In this document: piece by piece, positions 43,986 through 52,019 of the stretch
Numbering within the stretch: position 1 is the first letter of the stretch
Layout: each line of letters opens with the position of its first letter
Origin: Candidatus Reconcilbacillus cellulovorans
GTDB lineage: Bacteria; Bacillota; Bacilli; Paenibacillales; Reconciliibacillaceae
NCBI GenBank assembly: GCA_002507565.1
Contig: MOXJ01000002.1
Coordinates: 62,001 to 126,000, forward strand
Reading direction: 5' to 3'
DNA: 64,000 bases
Program-made: the position numbers and the translations under genes
Notes under the pieces: model-generated
The model's database searches: none
What the model saw: only the letters and a program-made list of their open reading frames with translations
What the model was told of the DNA's origin: nothing

Positions 43986-44720
43986 CTACTGCGAAGGGGC
44001 CGGCGACGGCAGTCGCAGCGGGGGCAGCGCCACGTTCGGCGGCGAAACTCCGCCGGACAGCGGGTTGCCGTTGTGGTCGAAATAATAGGCCGGCACGTCC
44101 CCGACGACGAGTACGTACGAAATGGGCACTTCCGTCGCGACGGTTTCCGGGCGGGAATCGAACGGAATGATGATGGCGACCTGCGCTTCGACGCGCAGAT
44201 ATACCTCCACGAGCAACATGTTAATGCCCGCGTCGTAATGGCGCGTTTTCAGATCGACCTTGACGGAACCAGCGGGTTCGAGGCGCACCGGGACGCGCGG
44301 GCCGAACGAGGCAAGAAGCGAACTTTTCATCGCCTGCCCGACGGGAATCCGCTCGGGCATTCGCTCCAGCCGCTTCAGCACGTCCTGTACCGTCCGGACG
44401 GCGTCTGCGGTAATTTTCAGATGTTCGGCGTAATTGAGGGAAAAAGCCTTCACTTTTCCTGTTTCGTCGGTCCGCCAGTCGATCAACCGCCCGACATCCG
44501 ACCCGTGCTGCGCCATTTGTTCGGTCAACGCCTTGTTGATCGCCTCCGTCGCAATCTGCTTCAGGCGCACCTGGGCGACGAACGCCAACGGCTGCGTCAA
44601 ATTTCGGTCGATCCAGACAAACGCCCAGACGTTCCCGAAAAAAAGAAACGCCAGCGCCCACAGCATCCGGCGCTTTCGCGTCATTTTCGACCTGCGGCTC
44701 CGCCAGCGCGCCCTGCGCAT
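43986..44720 (-). CDS. yunB: Sporulation protein YunB
   Basis: A 244-residue protein with one N-terminal transmembrane helix (about residues 16-36, MLWALAFLFFGNVWAFVWID) and an external domain typical of YunB: INKALTEQMAQHGSDVGRLI, LKRLERMPERIPVGQAMKSS, MLLVEVYLRVEAQVAIIIPF and VPISYVLVVGDVPAYYFD. YunB is a mother-cell sporulation protein needed for spore shape in B. subtilis. The ATG at 44720 follows GGGAGGC. The first 20 residues are very basic. Confidence 0.9.
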   Translation of the reverse strand: MRRARWRSRRSKMTRKRRMLWALAFLFFGNVWAFVWIDRNLTQPLAFVAQVRLKQIATEAINKALTEQMAQHGSDVGRLIDWRTDETGKVKAFSLNYAEHLKITADAVRTVQDVLKRLERMPERIPVGQAMKSSLLASFGPRVPVRLEPAGSVKVDLKTRHYDAGINMLLVEVYLRVEAQVAIIIPFDSRPETVATEVPISYVLVVGDVPAYYFDHNGNPLSGGVSPPNVALPPLRLPSPAPSQ

Positions 44721-44880
44721 CCGCAAAGCGCCTCCCGCCCGAAAAAAGTGAACGCCGCCGGACGCCGGTTCTCCGAACACCTCCGAACACCGTGCGCCGG
44801 CGCCGGCGTCCGCGCCCCCTTCACATTGTATGCGCTCCGTCCGACCGGGCATGACGGACGCGGCTTGATCCTTTCGTCCG

Positions 44881-45681
44881 TCACGAAAACATCCGTCGGC
44901 GCATCGACTCGAACAGCACGACGGTCGCCGCCATCGCTGCGTTCAGCGATTCGGCGGACCCCGCCATCGGAATGCGGACCGACAAGTCCGCAAACGCCGC
45001 CGTGCGCTCGGATACACCGCGCCCCTCGCTGCCGACGATCAGCCAGACTTTCTCGGCGATCTCCGCTTCATAGATCGACGTTTGCGCCCGCGGGGAAAGG
45101 ACGACGACGCGAATGCCGGATGCGCGAGCCTTCGGCAGCCAGACAGCCGGGTCAGCGCCGACGACCGGCACGCGGAAAAGCGCCCCCGCCGCGGCGCGAA
45201 CCGCCTTCGGATGGTACGGATCGACCGTGTCCGGCCCGATCAGAACGCCGGTCGCGCCGGCGGCGTCGACGCTGCGGACGATCGCGCCGAGATTGCCGGG
45301 ATCCTGTAGTCGATCGGCGACGACGACGACCGACACCGGATCGGCGAGCAACGTCTCCGGTTCGACGTCGCGCTTGCGCACGACAGCCGCGACGCCTTGC
45401 GGCGTCTCGGTGACGGCCAGCTTTTCCATCACCCGCTCGGACACTTCGACCCATTCCGCGCCGGCCGACGCCGCGAGCGAACGAAGCGACTCGTCCGCAG
45501 ACCACCGCTCGGTCGCGACGACGACCTCAACGCGGCATTCCGAAAGAAGCGCCTCCCGAACCAATTTCGCGCCTTCCACCAGATAACGGCCCTCGGCGTC
45601 GCGCCATTTGCGTTCGGACAGTTTCGCCCATGCCTTGACGCGCGGGTTTTGCGGCGATTCGATCCGCGAACCGATGCGCAA
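44881..45681 (-). CDS. TrmH/SpoU-family RNA methyltransferase
   Basis: A 266-residue SPOUT enzyme, YsgA/RlmB-like. The N-terminal substrate-binding domain (residues about 10-95) is followed by the knotted SAM-binding domain with the three family motifs DPGNLGAIVRSVDAAGATGV, LIVGSEGRGVSE and RIPMAGSAESLNAAMAATV. It probably methylates a ribose 2'-OH in 23S rRNA; the exact site is not predictable. It lies 9 bp after the Ktr gene, as in other Bacillales. Confidence 0.92.
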   Translation of the reverse strand: MRIGSRIESPQNPRVKAWAKLSERKWRDAEGRYLVEGAKLVREALLSECRVEVVVATERWSADESLRSLAASAGAEWVEVSERVMEKLAVTETPQGVAAVVRKRDVEPETLLADPVSVVVVADRLQDPGNLGAIVRSVDAAGATGVLIGPDTVDPYHPKAVRAAAGALFRVPVVGADPAVWLPKARASGIRVVVLSPRAQTSIYEAEIAEKVWLIVGSEGRGVSERTAAFADLSVRIPMAGSAESLNAAMAATVVLFESMRRRMFS

Positions 45682-45690
45682 CGTTTTCGA

Positions 45691-46353
45691 TCACTCCGAA
45701 AAAAAGCGTTCCATTTCCTGCAGATCTTCGTTGCGGCCGACGACGACGAGCACGTCGCCTTCCGCGATTCGATCGTCGGCGCGCGGCGTAACGTTCATCG
45801 CGTTTCCGCTGCGGATCGCCATGACGTTGCAGCCAAACCGGGCGCGAATGTCGAGCTCGCGCAGCGTCCTGCCGGCCATTCGCCCGGATGCGCGCATCTC
45901 GACGACGCTGTGTTCGGGCGACAGCTCCAGATAGTCGATGACGTTCGGCGAGATGAGTTGGTGGGCAAGCCGCTGGCCCATGTCGCGCTCGGGGTAAATG
46001 ACCTGGTCGACGCCGATCTTATGCAACACTTTGCCGTGCAGCTCGCTCTGCGCCTTGGCGACCAGCTTCGGCACGCCCATGTCTTTCAGGATGAGCGACG
46101 TCAGAATGCTCGCTTGAATGTCCTGGCCGATCGCGACGACGACGACGTCGAAGTTGCGGAGGCCGAGCGAGCGAAGCGCCTCCTCGTCCGTCGCGTCGGC
46201 GGCAACGGCGTGCGTCACCGTTTCGGACAGCTCCTGCACCCGCTGAGCGTTGGCGTCGATCGCGAGCACCTCGTATCCCTCGCGGGCGAGCGCCCGCGCC
46301 ACGCTGGAGCCGAATCTTCCGAGGCCGATGACCGCAAATTGCGGTTTGCGCAA
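45691..46353 (-). CDS. Ktr/Trk-type potassium channel RCK subunit
   Basis: A 220-residue cytosolic gating subunit, KtrA/KtrC-like. RCK_N (about 1-125) has the nucleotide-binding FAVIGLGRFGSSVARAL and later VVVVAIGQDIQASILTSLIL; RCK_C (about 135-218) has VEMRASGRMAGRTLRELDIR and EGDVLVVVGRNEDLQEM. It controls a KtrB/D-type channel, which is not in the window, and RCK_C often binds c-di-AMP. The start is TTG after AAGGAGG. A 15-bp palindrome lies between its -10 and -35 positions. Confidence 0.92.
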   Translation of the reverse strand: MRKPQFAVIGLGRFGSSVARALAREGYEVLAIDANAQRVQELSETVTHAVAADATDEEALRSLGLRNFDVVVVAIGQDIQASILTSLILKDMGVPKLVAKAQSELHGKVLHKIGVDQVIYPERDMGQRLAHQLISPNVIDYLELSPEHSVVEMRASGRMAGRTLRELDIRARFGCNVMAIRSGNAMNVTPRADDRIAEGDVLVVVGRNEDLQEMERFFSE

Positions 46354-46404
46354 GCGGCGATCCCTCCTTTACGGGTTCCGCCGGCTGCGGCGGCCCGCAT
46401 TCCC

Positions 46405-46430
46405 ATTATAATACACCGCCCGACGGGCGG
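46405..46430 (-). promoter_or_regulatory. Promoter region with a perfect palindrome before the Ktr gene
   Basis: TATAAT at 46410-46405 on the minus strand is a perfect -10, 52 bp before the start codon. CCGCCCG-A-CGGGCGG (46416-46430) fills the spacer, a normal repressor position. The leader is too short for a c-di-AMP riboswitch. Confidence 0.45.
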
Positions 46431-46512
46431 GCCAGGCACCGTGCGGCGAATGCCGGAATACGATGAACACGAACCGAAAAGCCCACCATCCCGTGAAAGG
46501 AGATCCGCATCC

Positions 46513-46818
46513 ATGACCGCTGCGACGTACGCGGCAAGCCCGAGTCACGGAGCCGGGCTGTTTCCCGGCGCAAGTCTGCACGCGGGAGGTCCGACCGCCT
46601 GGCCGGTTTCCTGGCCGCAAGCGTGGCCGGCCGGAGACGAACCGTATTTTTTGCAGGCGCTGCGCGCATGGTACGGACGCGCCGTCGTCGTCCAGACCGT
46701 ACGCGACACCGTCCGCGGAATCGTCGCCGACCTGCGGCCCGACTACGTAACCGTCCGCTCCGGCAACGCGATGTTCTTCATCCGCCTGCGCCAAATCGTC
46801 TGGATTTCTCCGTCGTAA
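46513..46818 (+). CDS. Small DUF2642-like (YuzF-type) protein
   Basis: A 101-residue protein. The N-terminal half is low-complexity (Ala/Gly/Pro/Trp). The C-terminal half, VVVQTVRDTVRGIVADLRPD followed by YVTVRSGNAMFFIRLRQIVW, fits the small Sm-like DUF2642 family that includes Bacillus YuzF and spore-coat-associated proteins. AAAGGAG lies before the ATG at 46513. It is followed after 29 bp by the manganese catalase gene, so the two probably form an operon. Function unknown. Confidence 0.7.
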   Translation: MTAATYAASPSHGAGLFPGASLHAGGPTAWPVSWPQAWPAGDEPYFLQALRAWYGRAVVVQTVRDTVRGIVADLRPDYVTVRSGNAMFFIRLRQIVWISPS

Positions 46819-46847
46819 ACGATTCCGGCTTCAGGAGGGAAACGAAC

Positions 46848-47747
46848 GTGATCCAACGGTTCAACCGCCTGGCGATCGACCTGCCGATGCCGAAACATCC
46901 CGACGCCAACGCCGCCGCCGCAGTACAGGAACTGCTCGGCGGCCGGTTCGGCGAAATGTCGACGCTCAACAATTACATGTTCCAGTCGTTCAATTTTCGC
47001 GGCAGATCGAGACTGAAGCCGTTTTACGACTTGATCGCCAGCATCACAGCCGAGGAGTTCGGCCACGTCGAACTCGTTTCGTATACGATCAACCTGATGC
47101 TGACGGGATCGACGTACGCCGCGGACCCGGACGCGGCGCCGATGCGCAACGCCAAGGACAAGCGCAACTCGTACCATTTCATCGCATCGGCGCAGACCGC
47201 CCTGCCGATGGACTCGATGGGCAGACCGTGGACGGGCGAATACGTGTTTTCCAGCGGAAATCTGATTCAGGACTTGCTTCACAATTATTTTCTGGAGATC
47301 GGCGCCCGCGCTCACAAAATGAAAGTGTACGAAATGACCGACCACCCGACCGCGCGGGAAATGATCGGCTACCTGCTCGTGCGCGGCGGCGTCCACATCG
47401 TCGCGTACGCGAAGGCTCTCGAAGTCGCGACCGGCGTCGACGTGACAAAAATGTTGCCCGTGCCGCGCCTGGACAATCGCGTTTTCGACACGGCCCGTAA
47501 ATACGAGGAGCAGGGCATCCACCGCAAACTGTACACGTTCAGCGAGACCGACTACCGGGAAATCGGGCGCATCTGGAAAGGCCGCCATCCGATCGACGGC
47601 AGCCCGCTGGAAGTCGTCCGCGGCATGCCGGAAGGCGCTCCCGCGCCCGATCTCGAGCCGTTGCCCGAGGAATTCGCGCCCGGCGTCACGCGCGAAGACT
47701 TCCTGGAAATTTTGCGGCGGCTGCAGAACAGCGCGGGAATCGTGTAG
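46848..47747 (+). CDS. Manganese catalase (YdbD/CotJC-like)
   Basis: A 299-residue dimanganese catalase. Metal-ligand helices are visible: MSTLNNYMFQSFNFRG near residue 40, ITAEEFGHVELVSYTINLML around 70, and LLHNYFLEIGARAHKMKVYE with MIGYLLVRGGVHIVAYAKAL around 150-190. The C-terminal tail (EGAPAPDLEPLPEEFAPGVT) is also family-like. It removes hydrogen peroxide; relatives include the spore-coat catalase CotJC. The GTG at 46848 follows AGGAGGG. Confidence 0.93.
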   Translation: MIQRFNRLAIDLPMPKHPDANAAAAVQELLGGRFGEMSTLNNYMFQSFNFRGRSRLKPFYDLIASITAEEFGHVELVSYTINLMLTGSTYAADPDAAPMRNAKDKRNSYHFIASAQTALPMDSMGRPWTGEYVFSSGNLIQDLLHNYFLEIGARAHKMKVYEMTDHPTAREMIGYLLVRGGVHIVAYAKALEVATGVDVTKMLPVPRLDNRVFDTARKYEEQGIHRKLYTFSETDYREIGRIWKGRHPIDGSPLEVVRGMPEGAPAPDLEPLPEEFAPGVTREDFLEILRRLQNSAGIV

Positions 47748-47939
47748 CTCCAACCGCGGCCACTGAAGACACCGGCCGGACGTCCGGCGCCGCAACTCGG
47801 AGATGCCGGACCCCTGGCGCCGTGAGCCGTTCCGACGGACCATGGGGCGGCCCGCGCCCGACGAACCCGGCCGGGCGGATCGCCGCGAGTCGCGATTCGC
47901 CCGGCTTCGTTCGCCGCCGGAAATTCGCTTCGACAAGGA

Positions 47940-49109
47940 TTATGCCCGAACTTCCTTCGTTCGCATCCGGTCGAGCCATACCGCCAGCACGAGAATCGCG
48001 CCTTTGACGATCTGCTGCCAGAACGACTCGACGTTGAGGATGCTCATGCCGTTGTCGAGCGACGCCATGACGAGCGCACCGACGAGCACGCCCCGGACCG
48101 TGCCGCGGCCGCCCATCAGGCTTGTGCCGCCGATGACGCACGCGGCGATCGCGTCGAGCTCGTACATCGTGCCAGAGCTGATCGTCGCGGCGTTCAACCG
48201 AGCCGTCTGCAGGATGCCGGCGAGGGCGGCCGCAGCGCCGCTCAATACGAACACTGCAAGCACACGGCGACGCACCGGAATGCCGGACAAACGCGCCGCC
48301 TCAACGTTTCCGCCGACCGCATAGACATGTCTGCCGAAAACGGATTTCCCGGCCAGCAATGCGATCATCCCGGCCAATACGGCGACGCCGAGAAAAGGTA
48401 CCGGAACGCCTTTATAAGCGTTCGTGACGGCGGCGATCCCGAAAAACAACGCCGCATACAGCGCCGATCGCCCGAGGTCGACGACGGCAGGATTCGGTTC
48501 GAACCCGTTTTTGATCGACGCGCGCCGGCTCGTCCACACGAACAGGGCTGCGGTCGCCGAACAGACGGCGGCAAGCGTCCAACCGACCGCCTCCGGCAAA
48601 TACGACTGTCCGATCGCCAGAAAATCGCGGCGGAGCGGCGCGACCGTCTGCCCGTCGGTAATGCCGATCAGCGCCCCGCGGAACGCCATCATCCCGCCCA
48701 ACGTCACGATAAACGCGGGCACGGCGCGGTACGCAACCCACCATCCCTGCAAAAATCCGATCGCCACGCCGGCCAAAAGCGTGACGACGACGGCAGGCGC
48801 GGTTGGCCAACCCGCCCATAGCTGCAAAATCGCGGCGATGCCGCCCGTCAATCCGACGATCGACCCGACGGACAAATCGATATGCCCGGAGACGATGACG
48901 AGCAACATGCCGACGGCCAATATCGCCGTCACCGACGTCTGGACGAGCAGATTGGACAAGTTGCGCGGCGTCAGAAACGAATCGCTGAGCAACGCGAACA
49001 GCGTCCAAATGCCGGCCAATGCCAGCACCATGGTGAAGATGCGGTCGTCCGCGGAAGGTTTGCGGCCGATCGAACGGATCGGCTGAATCGAACGGATCGC
49101 GCCGATCAT
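47940..49109 (-). CDS. xylH: Xylose-type ABC transporter permease
   Basis: A 389-residue polytopic permease of the BPD_transp_2 family with about ten helices. Typical segments are [39 protein letters not shown] and [20 protein letters not shown]. It is the longer XylH-type (two additional helices) rather than RbsC. Its ATG at 49109 overlaps the xylG stop (ATGA), so translation is coupled. The open frame continues upstream to 50525, but that part is antisense-like sequence inside xylG. Confidence 0.93.
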   Translation of the reverse strand: MIGAIRSIQPIRSIGRKPSADDRIFTMVLALAGIWTLFALLSDSFLTPRNLSNLLVQTSVTAILAVGMLLVIVSGHIDLSVGSIVGLTGGIAAILQLWAGWPTAPAVVVTLLAGVAIGFLQGWWVAYRAVPAFIVTLGGMMAFRGALIGITDGQTVAPLRRDFLAIGQSYLPEAVGWTLAAVCSATAALFVWTSRRASIKNGFEPNPAVVDLGRSALYAALFFGIAAVTNAYKGVPVPFLGVAVLAGMIALLAGKSVFGRHVYAVGGNVEAARLSGIPVRRRVLAVFVLSGAAAALAGILQTARLNAATISSGTMYELDAIAACVIGGTSLMGGRGTVRGVLVGALVMASLDNGMSILNVESFWQQIVKGAILVLAVWLDRMRTKEVRA

Positions 49110-50644
49110 GCCGGCATCCCCCCCGCCGCCAGACGCATGACGGCTTCCTGCGTCGCCTCGCCGCGGTGCAATTCGCCGACAAGCCGTCCTTCCCGCATGA
49201 CCAGCACCCGATCGCTCATGCCGAGCACCTCCGGCAGCTCGGAAGAAATCAACACGACAGCCGCCCCGTCGCGCGCGAATCGCCGGACGAGCCGATAAAT
49301 CTCGTATTTCGCCCCGACGTCGACGCCGCGCGTCGGCTCGTCCAAAACCAGCACGCGCGGCCGCGTCAGCAAGGCGCGCGCGAGCAACACTTTTTGTTGG
49401 TTGCCGCCGCTGAGCGTCAAGACGGGAGAATCGAACGACGGCAAACGAATCTGGAAAAGTTCTGCATATTCCCGCGCGGCCGCCCCTTCCTCGCGTGTGC
49501 GGATCAAGCCGAACCGCGCGAACCGCCCGATTGAGGCCAGCGTCATGTTCGCGCGCACGTTCATCGTCGGCACGAGGCCGTACCGCTTCCGGTCTTCCGT
49601 CACCAGCGCGATGCCCGAGGCGATCGCCTCCTGCGGCGACCGCACGGAACACGGCCGGCCGCCGACGTACATGTTCCCCGTGGCGCGATCGCCGAAGGCG
49701 CCGAACAGACTCATCGCCAACTCCGTCCGCCCCGAACCCATCAAGCCGGCGATGCCGACGACTTCGCCGGCTCGCACTTCGAACCCGACGTCGCGCACGC
49801 AATAACCTCCCGGCCGACCGGGATCGCGGACCGACCAGCGTTCGACGCAAAACGCGACTTCGCCGACGCCGCCTTCCGGCGGAGGAAACCGTTCGGTCAG
49901 CTCGCGGCCAACCATCATCGCGATGACGCGATCTTCCGTCAGCCCGCCGGCCGGATGCGTGCCGACCGTCCTGCCGTCGCGCAGGACGGTAACGGTGTCG
50001 GCGATTCGAAACACTTCGCCGAGCCGGTGGGAAATATAAAGACACGTCACGCCTTCGCCTTTCAACTGAATGAGCATGCGGTGCAGCCGCTCCGTCTCGG
50101 CTTCCGTCAGCGCCGCCGTAGGTTCGTCCAAAATGAGGATCGAAGCGCGTTTCGACAGCGCCTTGGCGATTTCGACGAGCTGCTGCTTGCCGACGCCGAG
50201 CAGGCCGACCTTTTCGCGCGGGTCGACGTCGGACAGGCCGACCTTTTCCAGCCAGAATCTTGCCGTCGCGTACGTCTCCGCGCGCCGTATCAGCCCCGCA
50301 CGGACCCGTTCGTGGCCGAGCAGCAGATTGTCGGCGACCGACAGTTCGCGGACGAGCGCCAGTTCCTGGTGAATGATGGCGACTCCGGCCCGTTCCGCGT
50401 CGCGGATCGACCGGAACGCGCAGTCGACGCCGCCGATGCGGATGACGCCCTCGTAGGTACCTACGGGGTAATAGCCGCTCAAAATTTTCATGAGCGTCGA
50501 CTTGCCGGCGCCGTTTTCGCCGCAAATCGCGTGAATTTCACCGCGACGGGCGCGCAGTGTCACCCGGTCGAGCGCCCGCACGCCCGGAAACGTTTTCGTG
50601 ATGTCGACCATTTCAAGCGCCGTTTCGCCGCCGTTTGCGCTCAC
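49106..50644 (-). CDS. xylG: Xylose-type ABC transporter ATP-binding protein
   Basis: A 512-residue protein with two fused ABC domains, as in XylG/MglA/RbsA. The first has Walker [10 protein letters not shown], a degenerate signature ([14 protein letters not shown]) and Walker [16 protein letters not shown]. The second has a degenerate Walker A (GLMGSGRTE), signature [15 protein letters not shown] and [16 protein letters not shown]. The GTG at 50644 follows GGAAGGAGG. It couples ATP hydrolysis to XylH with XylF as binding protein. A GC-rich hairpin separates it from xylF. Confidence 0.94.
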   Translation of the reverse strand: MSANGGETALEMVDITKTFPGVRALDRVTLRARRGEIHAICGENGAGKSTLMKILSGYYPVGTYEGVIRIGGVDCAFRSIRDAERAGVAIIHQELALVRELSVADNLLLGHERVRAGLIRRAETYATARFWLEKVGLSDVDPREKVGLLGVGKQQLVEIAKALSKRASILILDEPTAALTEAETERLHRMLIQLKGEGVTCLYISHRLGEVFRIADTVTVLRDGRTVGTHPAGGLTEDRVIAMMVGRELTERFPPPEGGVGEVAFCVERWSVRDPGRPGGYCVRDVGFEVRAGEVVGIAGLMGSGRTELAMSLFGAFGDRATGNMYVGGRPCSVRSPQEAIASGIALVTEDRKRYGLVPTMNVRANMTLASIGRFARFGLIRTREEGAAAREYAELFQIRLPSFDSPVLTLSGGNQQKVLLARALLTRPRVLVLDEPTRGVDVGAKYEIYRLVRRFARDGAAVVLISSELPEVLGMSDRVLVMREGRLVGELHRGEATQEAVMRLAAGGMPA

Positions 50645-50738
50645 GGCCGAAATGCCTCCTTCCGCCGCGCCGTCCGCCGCACGGCCGCACAAAGCCGTGC
50701 AGCCCGCCGTTTGTCGCGCCCGGCATCCGGGCTCGGGC

Positions 50739-50786
50739 GGCGGCCGCCCGTCTCGAGACGTCCCGTCGACCGTCCGGGCGGCCGCC
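50739..50786 (-). terminator. Large GC-rich hairpin between xylF and xylG
   Basis: GGCGGCCGCCCG (50739-50750) and CGGGCGGCCGCC (50775-50786) form a perfect 12-bp stem around a 24-base loop. No U-run follows on the minus strand. Such structures often raise the level of the binding-protein message relative to the downstream genes by stabilising its 3' end. Confidence 0.55.
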
Positions 50787-50840
50787 ACCGGTTCCGTCAG
50801 TCGGCCCCGACGCCGTTTTCGCGTGACATGCACCGGCGAT

Positions 50841-51881
50841 TTACGGCGCTTTATAGATGTCTTCCTTCTTGTGGAAACCGTCGGCCACCACCGTCTGATC
50901 GATGTTGTCCTTTGTGACCGCGATCGGTTCGAGCAGAATGGAAGGCACGTCGATCTTGCCGTTATTCAGCTTCTGATCCGCCTGAACGGTTTGTCCCTTA
51001 GCAAGAGCGACGGCGAGTTCGGCGGCTTTTTCGGCGAGCTTCTTAACCGGTTTGTAGACGGTCATCGTCTGCGTTCCCTGCACGATCCGCCGCAGCGCGG
51101 CAAGTTCGGCGTCCTGACCGGAAACCGGCACCTTGCCGGCAAGCCCTTGGGCGGCGAGGGCCTGAACGACGCCCCCGGCGGTGCCGTCGTTGGCGGCGAT
51201 GACCGCGTCGATCCGGTTGTTGTTCGCTGTCAAGGCGTTTTCCATGTTTTTGAGCGCGTTGTTGGGCTGCCAGTCTTTCGTCCACTGGTCGTAAACGATG
51301 CGGATGTCGCCGCGGTCGATATACGGCTTCAACACGTTCATATGCCCTTGCTTGAACAGATGGGCGTTGTTATCCGTATCCGCGCCCTCGATCAGCGCGT
51401 AGTTGCCTTTCGGCACAAGTTTGACGATCGCTTCCGCTTGCATTTCGCCGACGCGCACGTTGTCGAACGAGATGTACAGGTCGACGTCGCTGTTAGTGAT
51501 CAGCCGGTCATAGGCGATGACGGGAATGTTCGCGGCTTTCGCTTTTTCGACGATGGCCGCGGAAGCGCTTGCGTTGTTGGGAATGACGACAAGCACGTCG
51601 ACGCCCTGACTGATCAGGTTTTCCGCCTGGGCGACCTGTTTGGCATCGTCGAGGTCCGCCGACTGCACTTTCACTTCGGCGCCGAGTTCCTTGGCCTTGG
51701 CGACGAAAAAATCGCGGTCGCGCTGCCAGCGTTCTTCCTGCAACGTCGCCATCGACAGCCCGATCGTTACGCCGCCTTCGGCTTTCTGTCCGCCTCCGCC
51801 GCTACCGGCGCAACCGGCCGCCACCGTCGCGACGGCGAAGAGCGCGGCGCAGGCGATCGTCCGCGCGTTCGGTCTCCGCAT
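50841..51881 (-). CDS. xylF: Xylose-binding lipoprotein
   Basis: A 346-residue sugar-binding lipoprotein. The signal peptide ends in a lipobox-like VAAGC (Cys about residue 24) with a Gly/Ser-rich spacer, followed by a two-lobed type I periplasmic-binding fold: IGLSMATLQEERWQRDRDFF, VLVVIPNNASASAAIVEKAK, PVIAYDRLITNSDVDLYISF and VIAANDGTAGGVVQALAAQG. These are XylF-like. AAGGGGGACG precedes the ATG. It is controlled by a 14-bp palindromic operator 29 bp upstream and probably by the adjacent YesN-type regulator. Confidence 0.94.
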   Translation of the reverse strand: MRRPNARTIACAALFAVATVAAGCAGSGGGGQKAEGGVTIGLSMATLQEERWQRDRDFFVAKAKELGAEVKVQSADLDDAKQVAQAENLISQGVDVLVVIPNNASASAAIVEKAKAANIPVIAYDRLITNSDVDLYISFDNVRVGEMQAEAIVKLVPKGNYALIEGADTDNNAHLFKQGHMNVLKPYIDRGDIRIVYDQWTKDWQPNNALKNMENALTANNNRIDAVIAANDGTAGGVVQALAAQGLAGKVPVSGQDAELAALRRIVQGTQTMTVYKPVKKLAEKAAELAVALAKGQTVQADQKLNNGKIDVPSILLEPIAVTKDNIDQTVVADGFHKKEDIYKAP

Positions 51882-51909
51882 CCGGTTCGTCCCCCTTCGG
51901 TTTGTGTCG

Positions 51910-51923
51910 TGGGAGCGCTCCCA
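51910..51923. promoter_or_regulatory. LacI-family operator TGGGAGCGCTCCCA before xylF
   Basis: A perfect 14-bp palindrome with the central CG of LacI-family operators. It is identical to the operator of the actinobacterial cellulose regulators CelR/CebR and partly fits the Firmicute cre consensus used by CcpA. It lies between the likely promoter and the xylF start, a repressing position. The only LacI-type gene in the window is a dead remnant. Confidence 0.65.
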
Positions 51924-51963
51924 ATGCGGATCGTACCATACCCGGCGGCGGACTTTGTTTGCG

Positions 51964-51977
51964 AAAATCCGGATTTT
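51964..51977. repeat. 14-bp palindrome AAAATCCGGATTTT in the xylF upstream region
   Basis: A perfect AT-rich palindrome about 85 bp before the xylF start, 42 bp beyond the stop codon of the regulator gene. It is flanked by T-rich DNA, so it may be a weak terminator of the regulator gene or an activator site. Confidence 0.4.
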
Positions 51978-52019
51978 TTTGCCGGTTTTTCGACTGAGTG
52001 CGAAAGAGTCCTTCCGTCT

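Noticed and set aside
46354-46410. c-di-AMP (ydaO) riboswitch before the Ktr gene
   Set aside because: From the -10 element to the start codon only about 50 nt are available, far too few for this aptamer.
47775-47788. GCCGGACGTCCGGC palindrome after the manganese catalase gene
   Set aside because: It may contribute to termination, but no T-run follows and nothing else supports a function.
49110-50525. N-terminal extension of xylH to 861 codons
   Set aside because: The extra part lies out of frame within xylG and is Arg-rich without similarity. The permease has its own ATG at 49109 overlapping the xylG stop.
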